Source of the DNA: CAZUMW01 sp964621615
Lineage (GTDB): Bacteria > Desulfobacterota > WTBG01 > CAIYCZ01 > CAIRTM01
Reading direction: 5' to 3'
DNA length: 64,000 nt
NCBI GenBank assembly: GCA_964621615.1
Contig: CAZUMW010000002.1
Span: 62,001 to 126,000, forward strand
The stretch's first letter is position 1, and the number at the start of each line of letters is the position of its first letter. Positions 18,590-27,043 of the stretch are shown one piece after another. Under the pieces are notes generated by a model. That model made no database searches and was not told where the DNA came from. It saw nothing but the letters and a program-made list of their open reading frames with translations. Made by a program: the position numbers and the translations under genes.

Positions 18590-19795
18590 ATGACACATTC
18601 AGGGAACGAAAATAATCGCAAAATGACGAGTGTTTTCGAGCGTTATCTTACTCTCTGGGTGGGGCTTTGTATTGTGGGAGGCATTATGCTCGGCAGGACA
18701 GCGCCCGGCGTGGCTCAAACGCTTGACAGCATGGCAATTTATGTGAAGGGTGCGCCGGTGATATCAATTCCTATAGCGGTGTGCCTTTTTTTCATGATGT
18801 ATCCCATTATGGTTAAAATAGATTTTACCCGGGTTGTAAAAGCCGGCAAAAGCGCAAAGCCGGTATTTTTAACCCTTTTCATAAACTGGTGTATTAAACC
18901 GTTTACGATGTACGGCATTGCCCTGCTGTTCCTCGGTGTTCTCTTTCGGGGCTTTATCGGACCGGAAGCGGTTGATTTCGTCAAGATGCCGTTCGGGCTC
19001 GATCTACCTGTGGGGGCGATGCACGGCGCCGGCACTGTAGTGCTCCATGAGGGGATAAAGATGCTGGAGATTCCCCTGTGGCGAAGCTATTTTGCCGGAT
19101 GCATTCTGCTCGGCATTGCTCCCTGTACCGCCATGGTGCTGGTGTGGAGCTACCTTGCCCGTGGTAACGACGGGTTGACGCTGGTCATGGTTGCCATCAA
19201 TTCGCTTACCATGCTGCTGCTGTACGGAGTGCTGGGCGGATTTCTGCTCGGAGTGGGGAGGCTGCCGGTTCCCTGGCAGGCGCTGCTTTTGTCTGTGGGT
19301 GTGTATGTGGCACTGCCGCTTGTAGCCGGTTATTTTTCACGGAAAATAATAATCGGAGCAAAAGGGCAGCAGTGGTTTGAGGAAACATTTCTGCATGTTC
19401 TCACCCCCATTACCATTGTTGCCCTGCTGACCACGCTCGTTCTGCTGTTCAGTTTCAAAGGCGACGTGATTGTCGCCAATCCGCTGACGATACTCTGGAT
19501 TGCCGTTCCCCTTTTTATCCAGACGGTGCTCATTTTCGGTCTCGGGTACTGGCTGGCAAAACTGCTTAACCTGACCTATGAGAATGCCGCCCCCTCTGCA
19601 ATAATCGGTGCGTCAAATCATTTTGAAGTGGCAATAGCAACATCGGTCATGCTGTTCGGGCTGTCATCGGGGGCAGCGCTTGCGACCGTTGTGGGGGTGC
19701 TGATTGAAGTTCCGGTGATGCTGATGCTGGTGGGGATCTGTAAGCGCACCCGCACCGCCTTCAGGCCGGCTCCGGAGCTGGCAGCACCCCGCTAA
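18590..19795 (+). CDS. acr3: Arsenite efflux transporter, Acr3 family
   Basis: Inner-membrane exporter that uses the proton-motive force to expel As(III). About 402 residues with ten hydrophobic segments, starting 'YLTLWVGLCIVGGIMLG', typical of Acr3 rather than the ArsB family. The conserved functional cysteine lies in 'GIAPCTAMVLVWSYLARGN', and 'NHFEVAIATSVMLFG' is another Acr3 signature. An upstream frame to TTG 18560 exists, but AAAGGAGGA directly before ATG 18590 decides the start. It lies 79 bp after arsR in a co-regulated operon. Confidence 0.94.
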   Translation: MTHSGNENNRKMTSVFERYLTLWVGLCIVGGIMLGRTAPGVAQTLDSMAIYVKGAPVISIPIAVCLFFMMYPIMVKIDFTRVVKAGKSAKPVFLTLFINWCIKPFTMYGIALLFLGVLFRGFIGPEAVDFVKMPFGLDLPVGAMHGAGTVVLHEGIKMLEIPLWRSYFAGCILLGIAPCTAMVLVWSYLARGNDGLTLVMVAINSLTMLLLYGVLGGFLLGVGRLPVPWQALLLSVGVYVALPLVAGYFSRKIIIGAKGQQWFEETFLHVLTPITIVALLTTLVLLFSFKGDVIVANPLTILWIAVPLFIQTVLIFGLGYWLAKLLNLTYENAAPSAIIGASNHFEVAIATSVMLFGLSSGAALATVVGVLIEVPVMLMLVGICKRTRTAFRPAPELAAPR

Positions 19796-19843
19796 TTACT
19801 GAAGCGCTCTATGCGTCTACAAAACGAGAGGATTTTTGTAGTT

Positions 19844-20617
19844 ATGAATAAAGAAGAAAAAGCAATAACCCGCAGGCAGTGTATCTGCGCGGGAGCGGCA
19901 GCAATCACCGCAGCGACAGGAGCGGCCGGATGCAGCATGGTGCCGAAGCCTGCACAACCATCATCAATCCAACCGCCATGGCCCTACCCGGCGTTTGACG
20001 TTGAGCAGGTGCGCCGTCAGGCATATGCATATAAATATGAAAAAGCCTGCATGTATGGGGTTATCAAAGCCATAGCAGTGTCAGCAGCCGGGAGCTATCC
20101 CAATCCGTGGAGCACGCTGCCCTGTGAGGCTTTTCATTATGGCAGGGGAGGTGCTTACGGCTGGGGGACCCTGTGCGGTGCCCTCAACGGGGGATTGTTT
20201 GTTCTGACGCTTGCCCTCGGCAATTGTCCGAAAGCTGCTGATGACCTGATTCGATGGTACACGCAAACGCCGCTGCCCTCACGCAAGAGTGAATCGTTCT
20301 GCCGCGTTCACAATCAGCCCCGCTCTGTCGCCGGGTCACCCCTGTGCCATCAATCTGTTGCAAACTGGATAGCTGCGTCAGGCAATGGGGTTCATACTCC
20401 TGAGCGAATCGACCGGTGTGCAAAGATTTCCGGAGACACGGCAGCCCGTGTAGCCGAAATACTTAACAGTGTCCGGGAGGGGACCTATAAACCCGAAGGC
20501 GTGTTTCCCTATGCGGTGACAGACTGCCGGGGGTGTCATTTCGGTTCAGAAACGGTTAGAGATGATTCTATATCAAAAATGCAGTGCCTTGATTGTCATG
20601 ATGATCACCGGGAGTAA
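19844..20617 (+). CDS. Tat-exported split-Soret-like dihaem c-type cytochrome (C_GCAxxG_C_C family)
   Basis: About 257 residues. The N-terminus 'ITRRQCICAGAAAITAATGAAGC' looks like a twin-arginine signal with a possible lipid-attachment Cys. The C-terminal end has two haem c motifs, C-R-G-C-H and C-L-D-C-H, 30-40 residues apart; the middle has C-rich features ('WGTLCGALNGG', 'LGNCPKA', 'SPLCHQSVANW') of the GCAxxG family that includes split-Soret cytochrome c of sulfate reducers. ATG 19844 gives the cleanest signal; the frame also allows ATG 19811. It lies between acr3 and arsC, so a redox role in arsenic handling is inferred, not shown. Confidence 0.75.
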   Translation: MNKEEKAITRRQCICAGAAAITAATGAAGCSMVPKPAQPSSIQPPWPYPAFDVEQVRRQAYAYKYEKACMYGVIKAIAVSAAGSYPNPWSTLPCEAFHYGRGGAYGWGTLCGALNGGLFVLTLALGNCPKAADDLIRWYTQTPLPSRKSESFCRVHNQPRSVAGSPLCHQSVANWIAASGNGVHTPERIDRCAKISGDTAARVAEILNSVREGTYKPEGVFPYAVTDCRGCHFGSETVRDDSISKMQCLDCHDDHRE

Positions 20618-20668
20618 TGTTGAGAGCAGCAAATCATCCTTACACTATCGCTGAAAGGAAAACAGTAT

Positions 20669-21097
20669 ATGAAAAAAAAGATCCTGTTTCTCTGTACCGG
20701 CAATTCCTGCCGCAGTCAAATGGCTGAAGGCTGGGCGCGGCACCTGTTGGGTGACCGGCTTGATGCGTATTCCGCCGGTATTGAAACACATGGATTGAAT
20801 TCTCATGCTGTTCAGGTAATGGCTGAAGCCGGGGTGGACATTTCACATCATCGGTCAAAACATATAGATGAGCTAAAAAATATTAATTTTGATTATGTGG
20901 TTACCGTGTGCGATCATGCGCGTGAATCATGTCCCTTTTTTCCGGGCAAAGCCAAAGCGGCCCATGCAGGTTTTGACGATCCTCCGAAAATGGCGGCTGC
21001 ATGTTCCACACAAGAGAAAAAGCTTGATTGTTACCGTGCGGTGAGAGATCAAATCAGAGACTTCGTGAAAACCATTCCTGAATCACTGGAAACGTGA
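20669..21097 (+). CDS. arsC: Arsenate reductase, thioredoxin-coupled type
   Basis: Reduces arsenate to arsenite for export by Acr3. The fold is that of low-molecular-weight protein tyrosine phosphatases: P-loop C9-T-G-N-S-C14-R-S with nucleophile C9, and the redox relay cysteines C81 and C88 in 'TVCDHARESCPFF', as in the pI258-type enzymes that are recycled by thioredoxin. Length 142 residues is standard. AAAGGAAA precedes the ATG. It is the last gene of the arsenic operon. Confidence 0.93.
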   Translation: MKKKILFLCTGNSCRSQMAEGWARHLLGDRLDAYSAGIETHGLNSHAVQVMAEAGVDISHHRSKHIDELKNINFDYVVTVCDHARESCPFFPGKAKAAHAGFDDPPKMAAACSTQEKKLDCYRAVRDQIRDFVKTIPESLET

Positions 21098-21177
21098 TTT
21101 CTGAGAAAGAAACAGTTGTTTATACAATGCTGTGCTCCCCTAACGTAAAATCGATATGGTTCGTTGTCAGCGAAGGG

Positions 21178-21248
21178 GTTATCGTTTTTGTAATCGAGAA
21201 GACTTCGATCAGAGAACGTAAAAAGCGATAACGACAACGATAACGATT
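21178..21248. repeat. Inverted and tandem CGATAAC-type repeats
   Basis: GTTATCGTT at 21178-21186 pairs with AACGATAAC at 21236-21244, and the word CGATAACGACAACGATAACG (from 21226) repeats CGATAACG within itself. It lies in the 430-bp region between arsC and the SagB-like gene. Function unknown; it could be a small repeat seed or a protein site. Confidence 0.4.
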
Positions 21249-21339
21249 AAATAATTATCGTGGATAAACTCGAAATTCCCGCTGCCTTAAAAAGGTAAGA
21301 TTTCTGCAGTCTATGTGAACCTGTAGCAAATGTGATGCT

Positions 21340-21364
21340 CCCCGCCTACAAAGCGGGGCTTTCT
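21340..21364 (+). terminator. GC hairpin with short T-rich tail
   Basis: CCCCGC (21340-21345), 7-nt loop, GCGGGG (21353-21358), then CTTTCT. It could end the arsenic transcript, though it is 240 bp beyond arsC, or be an end of a degenerated mobile element. Confidence 0.3.
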
Positions 21365-21526
21365 CGGCACGTTCCGGTAAACATGAATCAATAAGGACAA
21401 TTCGCACAGTAAATACTTGTCAGAATAGCTCTGGGGGGATTGACTCCCTTGCTCTGTTGACTCTGCATCCATGTGTGTTTATCAGAAGAAGAAACACATG
21501 ATGCCACCACCCGGGAATTGTTCATT

Positions 21527-22327
21527 ATGAAAAAAGCGATTGCGTTTATAGGTGTCTTTGCGGCTTTGGCAGTGTGTGCGTATTGGTGGAGTATGCAAGA
21601 CACTCCGGAACAGCCGGCAGGGATGGCATTTCATAAACAGACAAGGCTGACCATCGGTTCAGTACTGCAATCCCTGATCGTTGCACAACGAGGTGAATCT
21701 GTGGAAAAAAAAACACATGCAGGAGAAACCGTTTCGCTGCCGCAGCCTGATTTCAGCGGCATCACCGTCGAAAAAGCCCTGCGCATGCGGCGCTCGGTGC
21801 GCTCATATTCAAACCAGCCACTGTCGATGGGTGAGCTTTCCCAGCTTTTCTTTGCCGCCCAGGGCATAACCGGCAAAGAGCAGGGAATCACCCTGCGCGC
21901 CGCACCCTCAGCGGGTGCGCTGTATCCGTGTGAGCTCTATGCCGCTGTGTTCCGGGTCGACGGGCTCGATCCGGGTTTGTACCGGTATGTGCCGGAAGGG
22001 CACTCACTTGTGCTGGTAAACGGCGAAGTGAAAGAAAGCGCCCTTACCGCGGCAGCACTTGGTCAGGAGATGGTCGGTGATGCAGCGGTTACCTTTATCA
22101 TAACCGGGGTGTTTCAGCGCTGCACGGGCAAATACGGACAGCGGGGATACCGGTATGTGTACATGGAGGCGGGACATACCAGCCAGAACCTGTATCTGCA
22201 GGCAGCCTCCCTGGGGCTGGGCTCTGTTTGTGTGGGGGCGTTTTTTGATGAAAACCTCAATCAGCTGCTGGGCGTCGACGGTGAGCGTGAGGCAGCCCTG
22301 TATCTGCATGCGGTCGGGGCACAATGA
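21527..22327 (+). CDS. SagB/ThcOx-type FMN oxidoreductase with N-terminal membrane anchor
   Basis: About 266 residues. An N-terminal hydrophobic segment 'AIAFIGVFAALAVCAYWW' anchors or exports the protein; a nitroreductase-fold domain follows with the SagB signature 'RRSVRSYSNQPLSMGELSQLFFAAQG', 'RAAPSAGALYPCELYA' and 'YVYMEAGHTSQNLYLQAASLGLGSVCVGAFFD'. Such proteins bind FMN; a subset oxidise azolines in peptides but most have unknown substrates. ATG 21527 is chosen because it starts the signal anchor; the open frame reaches 21473. It overlaps the next small membrane gene by 4 bp (ATGA), so the two probably act together at the membrane. Confidence 0.85.
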   Translation: MKKAIAFIGVFAALAVCAYWWSMQDTPEQPAGMAFHKQTRLTIGSVLQSLIVAQRGESVEKKTHAGETVSLPQPDFSGITVEKALRMRRSVRSYSNQPLSMGELSQLFFAAQGITGKEQGITLRAAPSAGALYPCELYAAVFRVDGLDPGLYRYVPEGHSLVLVNGEVKESALTAAALGQEMVGDAAVTFIITGVFQRCTGKYGQRGYRYVYMEAGHTSQNLYLQAASLGLGSVCVGAFFDENLNQLLGVDGEREAALYLHAVGAQ

Positions 22328-22566
22328 GCTCCTCTTTTGCCGTAGCGCGGTTTGTGATTTCTGTTCTGCTGCTGGCGTGCATCGCTGTCGCCGGCCTCAC
22401 CGGCTATCTGCAGGTGCGGCTTGATCTGCACCGGTTTGTGCTGCACCGGTATTTTGCCTATGCCGGTCTGCTTCTGACCGCAGTGCACTGCATGATAAAC
22501 GGAAGCAGGATCGCGGGATATCTCAGGCTGCTGAGAAAAAAAGTTCAAAGCGAAAAGCAGCCCTGA
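22324..22566 (+). CDS. Two-helix membrane protein coupled to the SagB-like oxidoreductase
   Basis: 80 residues, with hydrophobic segments at ~7-27 and ~42-60. Histidines sit near the helix ends ('LDLHRFVLHRYFAYAG', 'LLTAVHCMING'), as in small cytochrome-b561-like/DUF4405 proteins, so haem binding is conceivable. The ATG overlaps the stop of the SagB-like gene. Inferred role: membrane electron-transfer partner of that flavoprotein. Confidence 0.7.
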   Translation: MSSSFAVARFVISVLLLACIAVAGLTGYLQVRLDLHRFVLHRYFAYAGLLLTAVHCMINGSRIAGYLRLLRKKVQSEKQP

Positions 22567-22583
22567 ATACCCAAAAAGCCCGG

Positions 22584-22931
22584 TCACCGTTCTTCAAAGG
22601 CCTCGAGCGCTTTCATGACCTCGACAACGGCCGACATTCCGGGGCCGCCCTGCATGTTCACCGCGACCGATGCCGCTTCAAGGATTTCATCCGAAGTGGC
22701 GCCGTGTCCGAGCGCGGCTTTGGTGTGCGCGCAGATACAGGATGAGCACCGCAGCCCCACAGCGATTCCCAGCGCAATAAGCTCTTTTTCTTTGGCCTTA
22801 AGGGCGCCGTCCTGCATAACGTTGCCGGTAAGTGTCATAAAGCTCTGTGCGATGGCCGAATGCTTTTGTGCAAATTTAGCCATATACTCGAAAAATTCAT
22901 CCAGCTGTTCCTGCGGTCCGGATGTGCTCAT
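22584..22931 (-). CDS. Carboxymuconolactone decarboxylase / AhpD-like protein
   Basis: 115 residues. The AhpD-like signature is clear: 'LKAKEKELIALGIAVGLRCSSCICAHTKAALGHGATSDEILEAA', with the redox pair C-S-S-C and downstream His. Members act as alkylhydroperoxidase-type reductases or small decarboxylases; the exact substrate cannot be told. ATG 22931 has AGGAGA at ideal spacing; the longer open frame to 23039 has no such support. It is divergent from the SpoIID-domain gene across ~130 bp. Confidence 0.88.
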   Translation of the reverse strand: MSTSGPQEQLDEFFEYMAKFAQKHSAIAQSFMTLTGNVMQDGALKAKEKELIALGIAVGLRCSSCICAHTKAALGHGATSDEILEAASVAVNMQGGPGMSAVVEVMKALEAFEER

Positions 22932-23062
22932 GTCTCGTTCTCCTGTTGTGTTTTTATTAAGTAATAAAACCGCCATTGGCAATAATTTAAAGATCATGCA
23001 ATAATGTGTCAACAAAAATGCCGCTCTAAAAGAACACATCTCTACAAAAGGTGTACGCCGTG

Positions 23063-24373
23063 ATGCCTGATTCTCCAGAGCCGGTCATATCGGTCGGCCT
23101 TGCAGAAGATGCACAATTGCTGGAAATAGTCATTTCCGATGGATACCGGATTAAGGGGCGGGAGATTCCCCCGGGGCATTACCGTGCCTATCCTGAAGGG
23201 AACAGGATAACGCTGCAGCATGAGACAGGGGGCGAAGTTGCCGGGGCTGAAGAAATTGAGTGTGCACCCGAACAGATTGAACAGAATACCTTCACCCTGC
23301 TCAATGTCGCGATCGGCCGCTCCTTTCACTGGGAGCGCCTGAGAAATCAGACATTTCACGGCAGTCTGCGGCTGTGCCTGTTCGGTTCCGGCGGGATAAC
23401 CGCAATAAACAGTCTGCCGCTTGAAATGTATCTGCAGTCGGTGGTGTGCTCTGAAATGGGTGCCGGCTGCCCTGTAGAATTTCTGAAAGCACACTGTGTC
23501 GTTTCCCGAAGCTGGCTGCTTGCTCAGCTTGAAAACAAAAAGAACACCCTGAATGGCAAAGAACAGTCTGCTGCCTGCTGGACAGATGTCTGCGCACATC
23601 GGCACTACGATGTCTGTGCGGACGATCACTGTCAGCGGTACCACGGCATCGATCAGATAAACAATGCGGTCAAAAAAGCTCTTCAGGATACCCGCGGCGA
23701 GGTGCTTATGCATGAGGGGGCGGTATGTGATGCGCGCTTTTCAAAATGCTGCGGCGGGATCACCGAGCGGTTTTCAACCGCCTGGCAGGATAGTGACCCG
23801 CCGTATCTGCAGCCGGTAGTGGATGGTTCCGATCGTGCTTCCGGACAAATCGGTCCGGTTGCATCCGAATCCGATGTGCGGCATTTTATCCGCTCTTTGC
23901 CGCCGGTGTATTGTAATGTGCACGATGAATCATTGTTAAGCGCGGTGCTTCCCGATTTTGACCAGGAAACAACGGCCTTTTTCCGGTGGACGGTGCATCT
24001 TTCCCGTGAGCGGCTGCACAATCTGCTGAAGCAAAAGACCGGCATAGATTTCGGACCGGTACGCACGCTTGAGCCGATTGCCCGGGGCCCGTCCGGACGG
24101 CTGTTCAGGCTCAGGGTGTGCGGTGATAAAACCTGCCGGGAATTCGGCAAGGAGCTTGAGATACGCCGCATCCTGTCTGATGCTCATCTGTACAGCTCCT
24201 GTTTTGTGGCTACCCCGGACCCTGATGGATTTGTGCTTGAGGGAGCCGGCTGGGGCCACGGGGTGGGCATGTGCCAGATCGGTGCGGCGGTTATGGCACG
24301 GCAGGGAATACCATACACCGGTATTGTTTCTCATTACTTCAGAGGCGCAGCCCGTGAAAAACTGTATGCATAA
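23063..24373 (+). CDS. SpoIID/LytB-domain protein
   Basis: About 436 residues. The SpoIID core is visible as 'NSLPLEMYLQSVVCSEMGAGCPVEFLKAHCVVSRSW' with the conserved Glu-Met pair, 'RFSKCCGGITERFSTAW', and the C-terminal 'GAGWGHGVGMCQIGAAVMARQGIPYTGIVSHYF'. In sporulating bacteria this fold is a glycan-strand lytic transglycosylase. Here there is no signal peptide, and many cysteines are present, so a cytoplasmic or unusual location is suggested. AAAGGTG precedes the start; GTG 23051 is an alternative. The stop overlaps the LOG-like gene, so the two form an operon. Confidence 0.85.
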   Translation: MPDSPEPVISVGLAEDAQLLEIVISDGYRIKGREIPPGHYRAYPEGNRITLQHETGGEVAGAEEIECAPEQIEQNTFTLLNVAIGRSFHWERLRNQTFHGSLRLCLFGSGGITAINSLPLEMYLQSVVCSEMGAGCPVEFLKAHCVVSRSWLLAQLENKKNTLNGKEQSAACWTDVCAHRHYDVCADDHCQRYHGIDQINNAVKKALQDTRGEVLMHEGAVCDARFSKCCGGITERFSTAWQDSDPPYLQPVVDGSDRASGQIGPVASESDVRHFIRSLPPVYCNVHDESLLSAVLPDFDQETTAFFRWTVHLSRERLHNLLKQKTGIDFGPVRTLEPIARGPSGRLFRLRVCGDKTCREFGKELEIRRILSDAHLYSSCFVATPDPDGFVLEGAGWGHGVGMCQIGAAVMARQGIPYTGIVSHYFRGAAREKLYA

Positions 24374-24893
24374 TAAACTCCCGATAGTCGGCGTTATGGG
24401 ATCAGCCTCTGACCCCTGCCCGGAAAAAGCAGCACCCTTAGGCACTATGCTTGCCCGGCTGGGCGTGCATCTGCTGACCGGCGGGGGCGGGGGCGTTATG
24501 GCTGCGGTGAGCAGAGCATTTTCTGAAACCTCTGGCAGAAAGGGGATGGTTATCGGCATTGTGCCCGGCAGTGTGAGCGACACCGGCTATGTACCGTTTG
24601 CCGGCTATCCGAACCCGTGGGTTGAGATTCCCGTTTTTACGCATCTTCCGCTCAGCGGCGCACAGGGAACAGAGCCGCTGTCGCGCAATCACATCAATGT
24701 CCTAAGCTCGCGTGTGATCGTGGCTCTGCCCGGCTCTCACGGCACCGCAAGCGAGGTTCAGCTGGCCCTTGCCTACGGCCGGCCGATTGCGGCGTTTCTT
24801 GACCACAGAGATCACATACCGGGACTGCCCGGCAGTGTGCCTGTTGAAAATACGATTGACGGAATACAGGCGTTTGTTTCAGCGCATATATGA
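24354..24893 (+). CDS. LOG-family-like (TIGR00725-type) nucleotide-binding protein
   Basis: About 179 residues with a Rossmann-like start 'VGVMGSASDPC', the glycine-rich 'LLTGGGGGVMAAVSRAF', 'PLSRNHINVLSSRVIVALPGSHGTASEVQLAL' and 'GRPIAAFL'. The P-G-x-x-G-T-x-x-E motif is the signature of the lysine-decarboxylase-like/LOG fold that binds nucleotides or cleaves nucleotide 5'-monophosphates. GTG 24354 has AGAGG at good spacing; ATG 24366 is the alternative start. It overlaps the 3' end of the SpoIID gene, hence translational coupling. Confidence 0.8.
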   Translation: MKNCMHNKLPIVGVMGSASDPCPEKAAPLGTMLARLGVHLLTGGGGGVMAAVSRAFSETSGRKGMVIGIVPGSVSDTGYVPFAGYPNPWVEIPVFTHLPLSGAQGTEPLSRNHINVLSSRVIVALPGSHGTASEVQLALAYGRPIAAFLDHRDHIPGLPGSVPVENTIDGIQAFVSAHI

Positions 24894-24917
24894 TTTCACA
24901 AAAAAAGGGGGGATGAC

Positions 24918-25118
24918 ATGGAGAACAATATTACCGACTGGGACCGAAAATTGGCACAGGTGTGCATTCATTGTCCCGTGTGCTCTTACGCACGCCGGAA
25001 GCAGAAAGGCATTGCTTTTTCATTGGTGAAGTTTTTTGAGGGGAAGCTGTGCCCGTTCTGCGCCGCCTATGAGAGGGTTTACGGGAAAAAAGCCCACGAG
25101 CCGAACCCGGATCGGTAA
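24918..25118 (+). CDS. Small zinc-ribbon-like protein
   Basis: 66 residues with two metal-binding knuckles, 'CIHCPVC' and 'CPFC', spaced ~25 residues apart by a basic stretch. A very strong AGGGGGGATGAC site precedes the ATG. It lies 24 bp after the LOG-like gene and is probably its operon partner. Function unknown; a small zinc protein for nucleic-acid or protein contact is likely. Confidence 0.7.
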   Translation: MENNITDWDRKLAQVCIHCPVCSYARRKQKGIAFSLVKFFEGKLCPFCAAYERVYGKKAHEPNPDR

Positions 25119-25146
25119 AACAGCAGCTTAAAAAATCAGGTTCGCT

Positions 25147-26448
25147 TCAGGCGAGAATGTCGTCGCTTTTCACCACGTGCACCATTGCTGTCAGCAGAGT
25201 ATCGAGATCATCATCGCCGATCACGTAAGGCGGCATAATATAGACGAGCCTCCCGAAGGGTCTGATCCAGACGCCATGATCGACGAACCGCTGCTGAATG
25301 CGCGCCATGTTAACCGGACGGGTTAACTCAATTACCCCGATCCCGCCAAGCGCGCGAACATCGGCAACATGACCGCAGTCGCGGCAAGATGTGAGGCGCT
25401 CAGTCATCGTGCGCTCTATGTGTGCGATCCGCATCTGCCATGGGCCTTCCTTGAGCAGGCGTATGCTTGCCGCCGCAATTTTGCAGGCAAGGGGATTTGC
25501 CATAAAGGTGGGGCCGTGCATAAAGACGCCGGGGTCTCCGGATGAGATAACCGATGCCACCTGTGCTGTGGTCATCGCTGCGGCAAGCGTCATATAGCCG
25601 CCGGTGAGCGCTTTGCCGACGCACATGATATCCGGTGTGACTGCCGCATGCTCGCAGGCGAACATCCTGCCGGTCCGGCCGAATCCGGTAGCTATTTCAT
25701 CGTGAATCAGCAGCACCTTGTGTTCATCGCACAGGCGGCGCACCCTGGCAAGATATTCAGGGGCGTAAAAATACATGCCGCCCGCTCCCTGCACGATGGG
25801 CTCGAGGATGACGGCGGCGAGGCCGCCGGCGTGCTCCTCGATAAGGTTCTTAAACGATTTCAGATCGCGCTCATCCCAGGCCGTGCCGTAGCGGCATCGG
25901 GGCTGATCGGCAAAAAAGTATTCCGGCAGCACCTCCTGAAACAGCGTGTGCATGCCGTTCACAGGATCAGTGACCGCCATGGCGTGAAAGGTATCGCCGT
26001 GATACCCTGAGCGAATGGTTAAAAACCTGGTTTTGTCCGGCGCCCCGGCAGCGTGCCAGTACTGGATGGCCATCTTCATTGCCACTTCGACTGAAACAGA
26101 CCCGGAATCGCAGAAAAATATTTTTTCGATTGCATCCGGTGTTATTCCGTGCAGCAAAGAGCCGAGCTCGACAGCAGGCTCATGGGTGAGGCCGCCGAAC
26201 ATAACATGTGACATCCGGTCAAGCTGCTCGCGGGCGGCTGCGTTCAGCTGCGGGACATTATACCCGTGTATCGCGGACCACCAGGATGACATGCCGTCAA
26301 TCAGCTCACGGCCGTCGCGCAGTTTGATCCGCACCCCCGCAGCCTCCGCAACAGGATAGACCGGCAGCGGGCGGGTCATCGACGTGTAGGGATGCCACAA
26401 GTGTTCGCGGTCGAACAAAAGCAGGGGGTCTTCGGGGGAATGTGCCAT
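25147..26448 (-). CDS. bioA: Adenosylmethionine-8-amino-7-oxononanoate aminotransferase BioA
   Basis: PLP enzyme of biotin synthesis that transfers the amino group of S-adenosylmethionine to KAPA to give DAPA. 433 residues, class III aminotransferase. The N-terminal 'REHLWHPYTSMTRPLPV' and 'MSSWWSAIHGYN' are BioA-specific; 'SGSVSVEVAMKMAIQYW' and 'RSGYHGDTFHAMAVTDP' line the PLP pocket; 'LIHDEIATGFGRTG' holds the cofactor Asp, and the Schiff-base Lys is in 'CVGKALTGG'. No other bio genes are in the window. A strong promoter lies just upstream. Confidence 0.95.
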   Translation of the reverse strand: MAHSPEDPLLLFDREHLWHPYTSMTRPLPVYPVAEAAGVRIKLRDGRELIDGMSSWWSAIHGYNVPQLNAAAREQLDRMSHVMFGGLTHEPAVELGSLLHGITPDAIEKIFFCDSGSVSVEVAMKMAIQYWHAAGAPDKTRFLTIRSGYHGDTFHAMAVTDPVNGMHTLFQEVLPEYFFADQPRCRYGTAWDERDLKSFKNLIEEHAGGLAAVILEPIVQGAGGMYFYAPEYLARVRRLCDEHKVLLIHDEIATGFGRTGRMFACEHAAVTPDIMCVGKALTGGYMTLAAAMTTAQVASVISSGDPGVFMHGPTFMANPLACKIAAASIRLLKEGPWQMRIAHIERTMTERLTSCRDCGHVADVRALGGIGVIELTRPVNMARIQQRFVDHGVWIRPFGRLVYIMPPYVIGDDDLDTLLTAMVHVVKSDDILA

Positions 26449-26781
26449 CGGTATATGTTATGTCGCTGTCGAAACCGTTTTCGTACTCTTTTATATTACG
26501 TGCTCAGGCAGAGTCTGTCAACGGGCAAAGCCGGAACAACCTTTTCATTGACACAGTGCCAAGCATTTTTTACAGTGAAAGGATGACTTGTGAGCATGTC
26601 ACAAAACAACCATTTGCTGCGATGCAGCGTATCAGACCGCAGGCCGCATTTCTCCGTATAGCGTGCGCTTTGGATCTGAATATTTTCCAGCGGACTCCGA
26701 AAGCACAGGTGTTCCGACAAACTCATAAAGCCCTGAAACGGTAATACACATCGATACATTCATATTTGAGGAATATACCAC
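26449..26781. other. Divergent intergenic region between bioA and the zinc-ribbon/mdcA pair
   Basis: 333 bp. Beyond the bioA promoter there is a plus-strand TTGACA near 26550 with only weak -10 partners. The rest shows no RNA gene or repeat. Confidence 0.4.
26493..26521 (-). promoter_or_regulatory. bioA promoter
   Basis: Read on the minus strand: TTGACA (26521-26516), 17-bp spacer, TAATAT (26498-26493), 45 bp before the bioA ATG. Near-consensus hexamers and ideal spacing. No obvious BirA operator was recognised. Confidence 0.65.
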
Positions 26782-27012
26782 ATGTCCGGTTGCCCGCACG
26801 AGGTCCTTACGCTTGTGCCCAAAGACAGCAATAAGCTTCGCTGCCGACGGTGTCATCTTACGCTTTCGCCTGACGAGCTTGTGAACGGCTGCTGCCCCGA
26901 ATGCCATGAGGTGCGCGGGGAAAAGCACAGCGATTTTGAAAAAGTAGAAGAGGCAGATGATGCACCCACCCGGTACCGCTGCGACCGGTGCGGCATGGTG
27001 ATAGAGTGCTGA
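26782..27012 (+). CDS. Small double zinc-ribbon protein
   Basis: 76 residues with two CxxC pairs in the N-terminal ribbon ('LRCRRCHLTL' and 'CCPECHE') and a third ribbon half at the C-terminus ('YRCDRCGMVIEC'). Preceded by GAGG. It lies 31 bp before mdcA on the same strand. The zinc pattern resembles rubredoxin-like/FYDLN-type stand-alone ribbons. No enzyme motif is present; function unknown. Confidence 0.72.
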   Translation: MSGCPHEVLTLVPKDSNKLRCRRCHLTLSPDELVNGCCPECHEVRGEKHSDFEKVEEADDAPTRYRCDRCGMVIEC

Positions 27013-27043
27013 AAGAAATCGCAGGAACAGCGTCAGGAGCATT

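Larger units (their letters stand above)
21098..21526. other. Long intergenic region after the arsenic operon
   Basis: About 430 bp without a convincing gene. It holds the CGATAAC repeats (21178-21248) and a GC hairpin (21340-21358). No tRNA-like fold was found by eye. Confidence 0.4.

Noticed and set aside
21178..21364. Insertion sequence remnant after arsC
   Set aside because: Hairpins and repeats are present, but no ends, target duplication or transposase fragment can be recognised.
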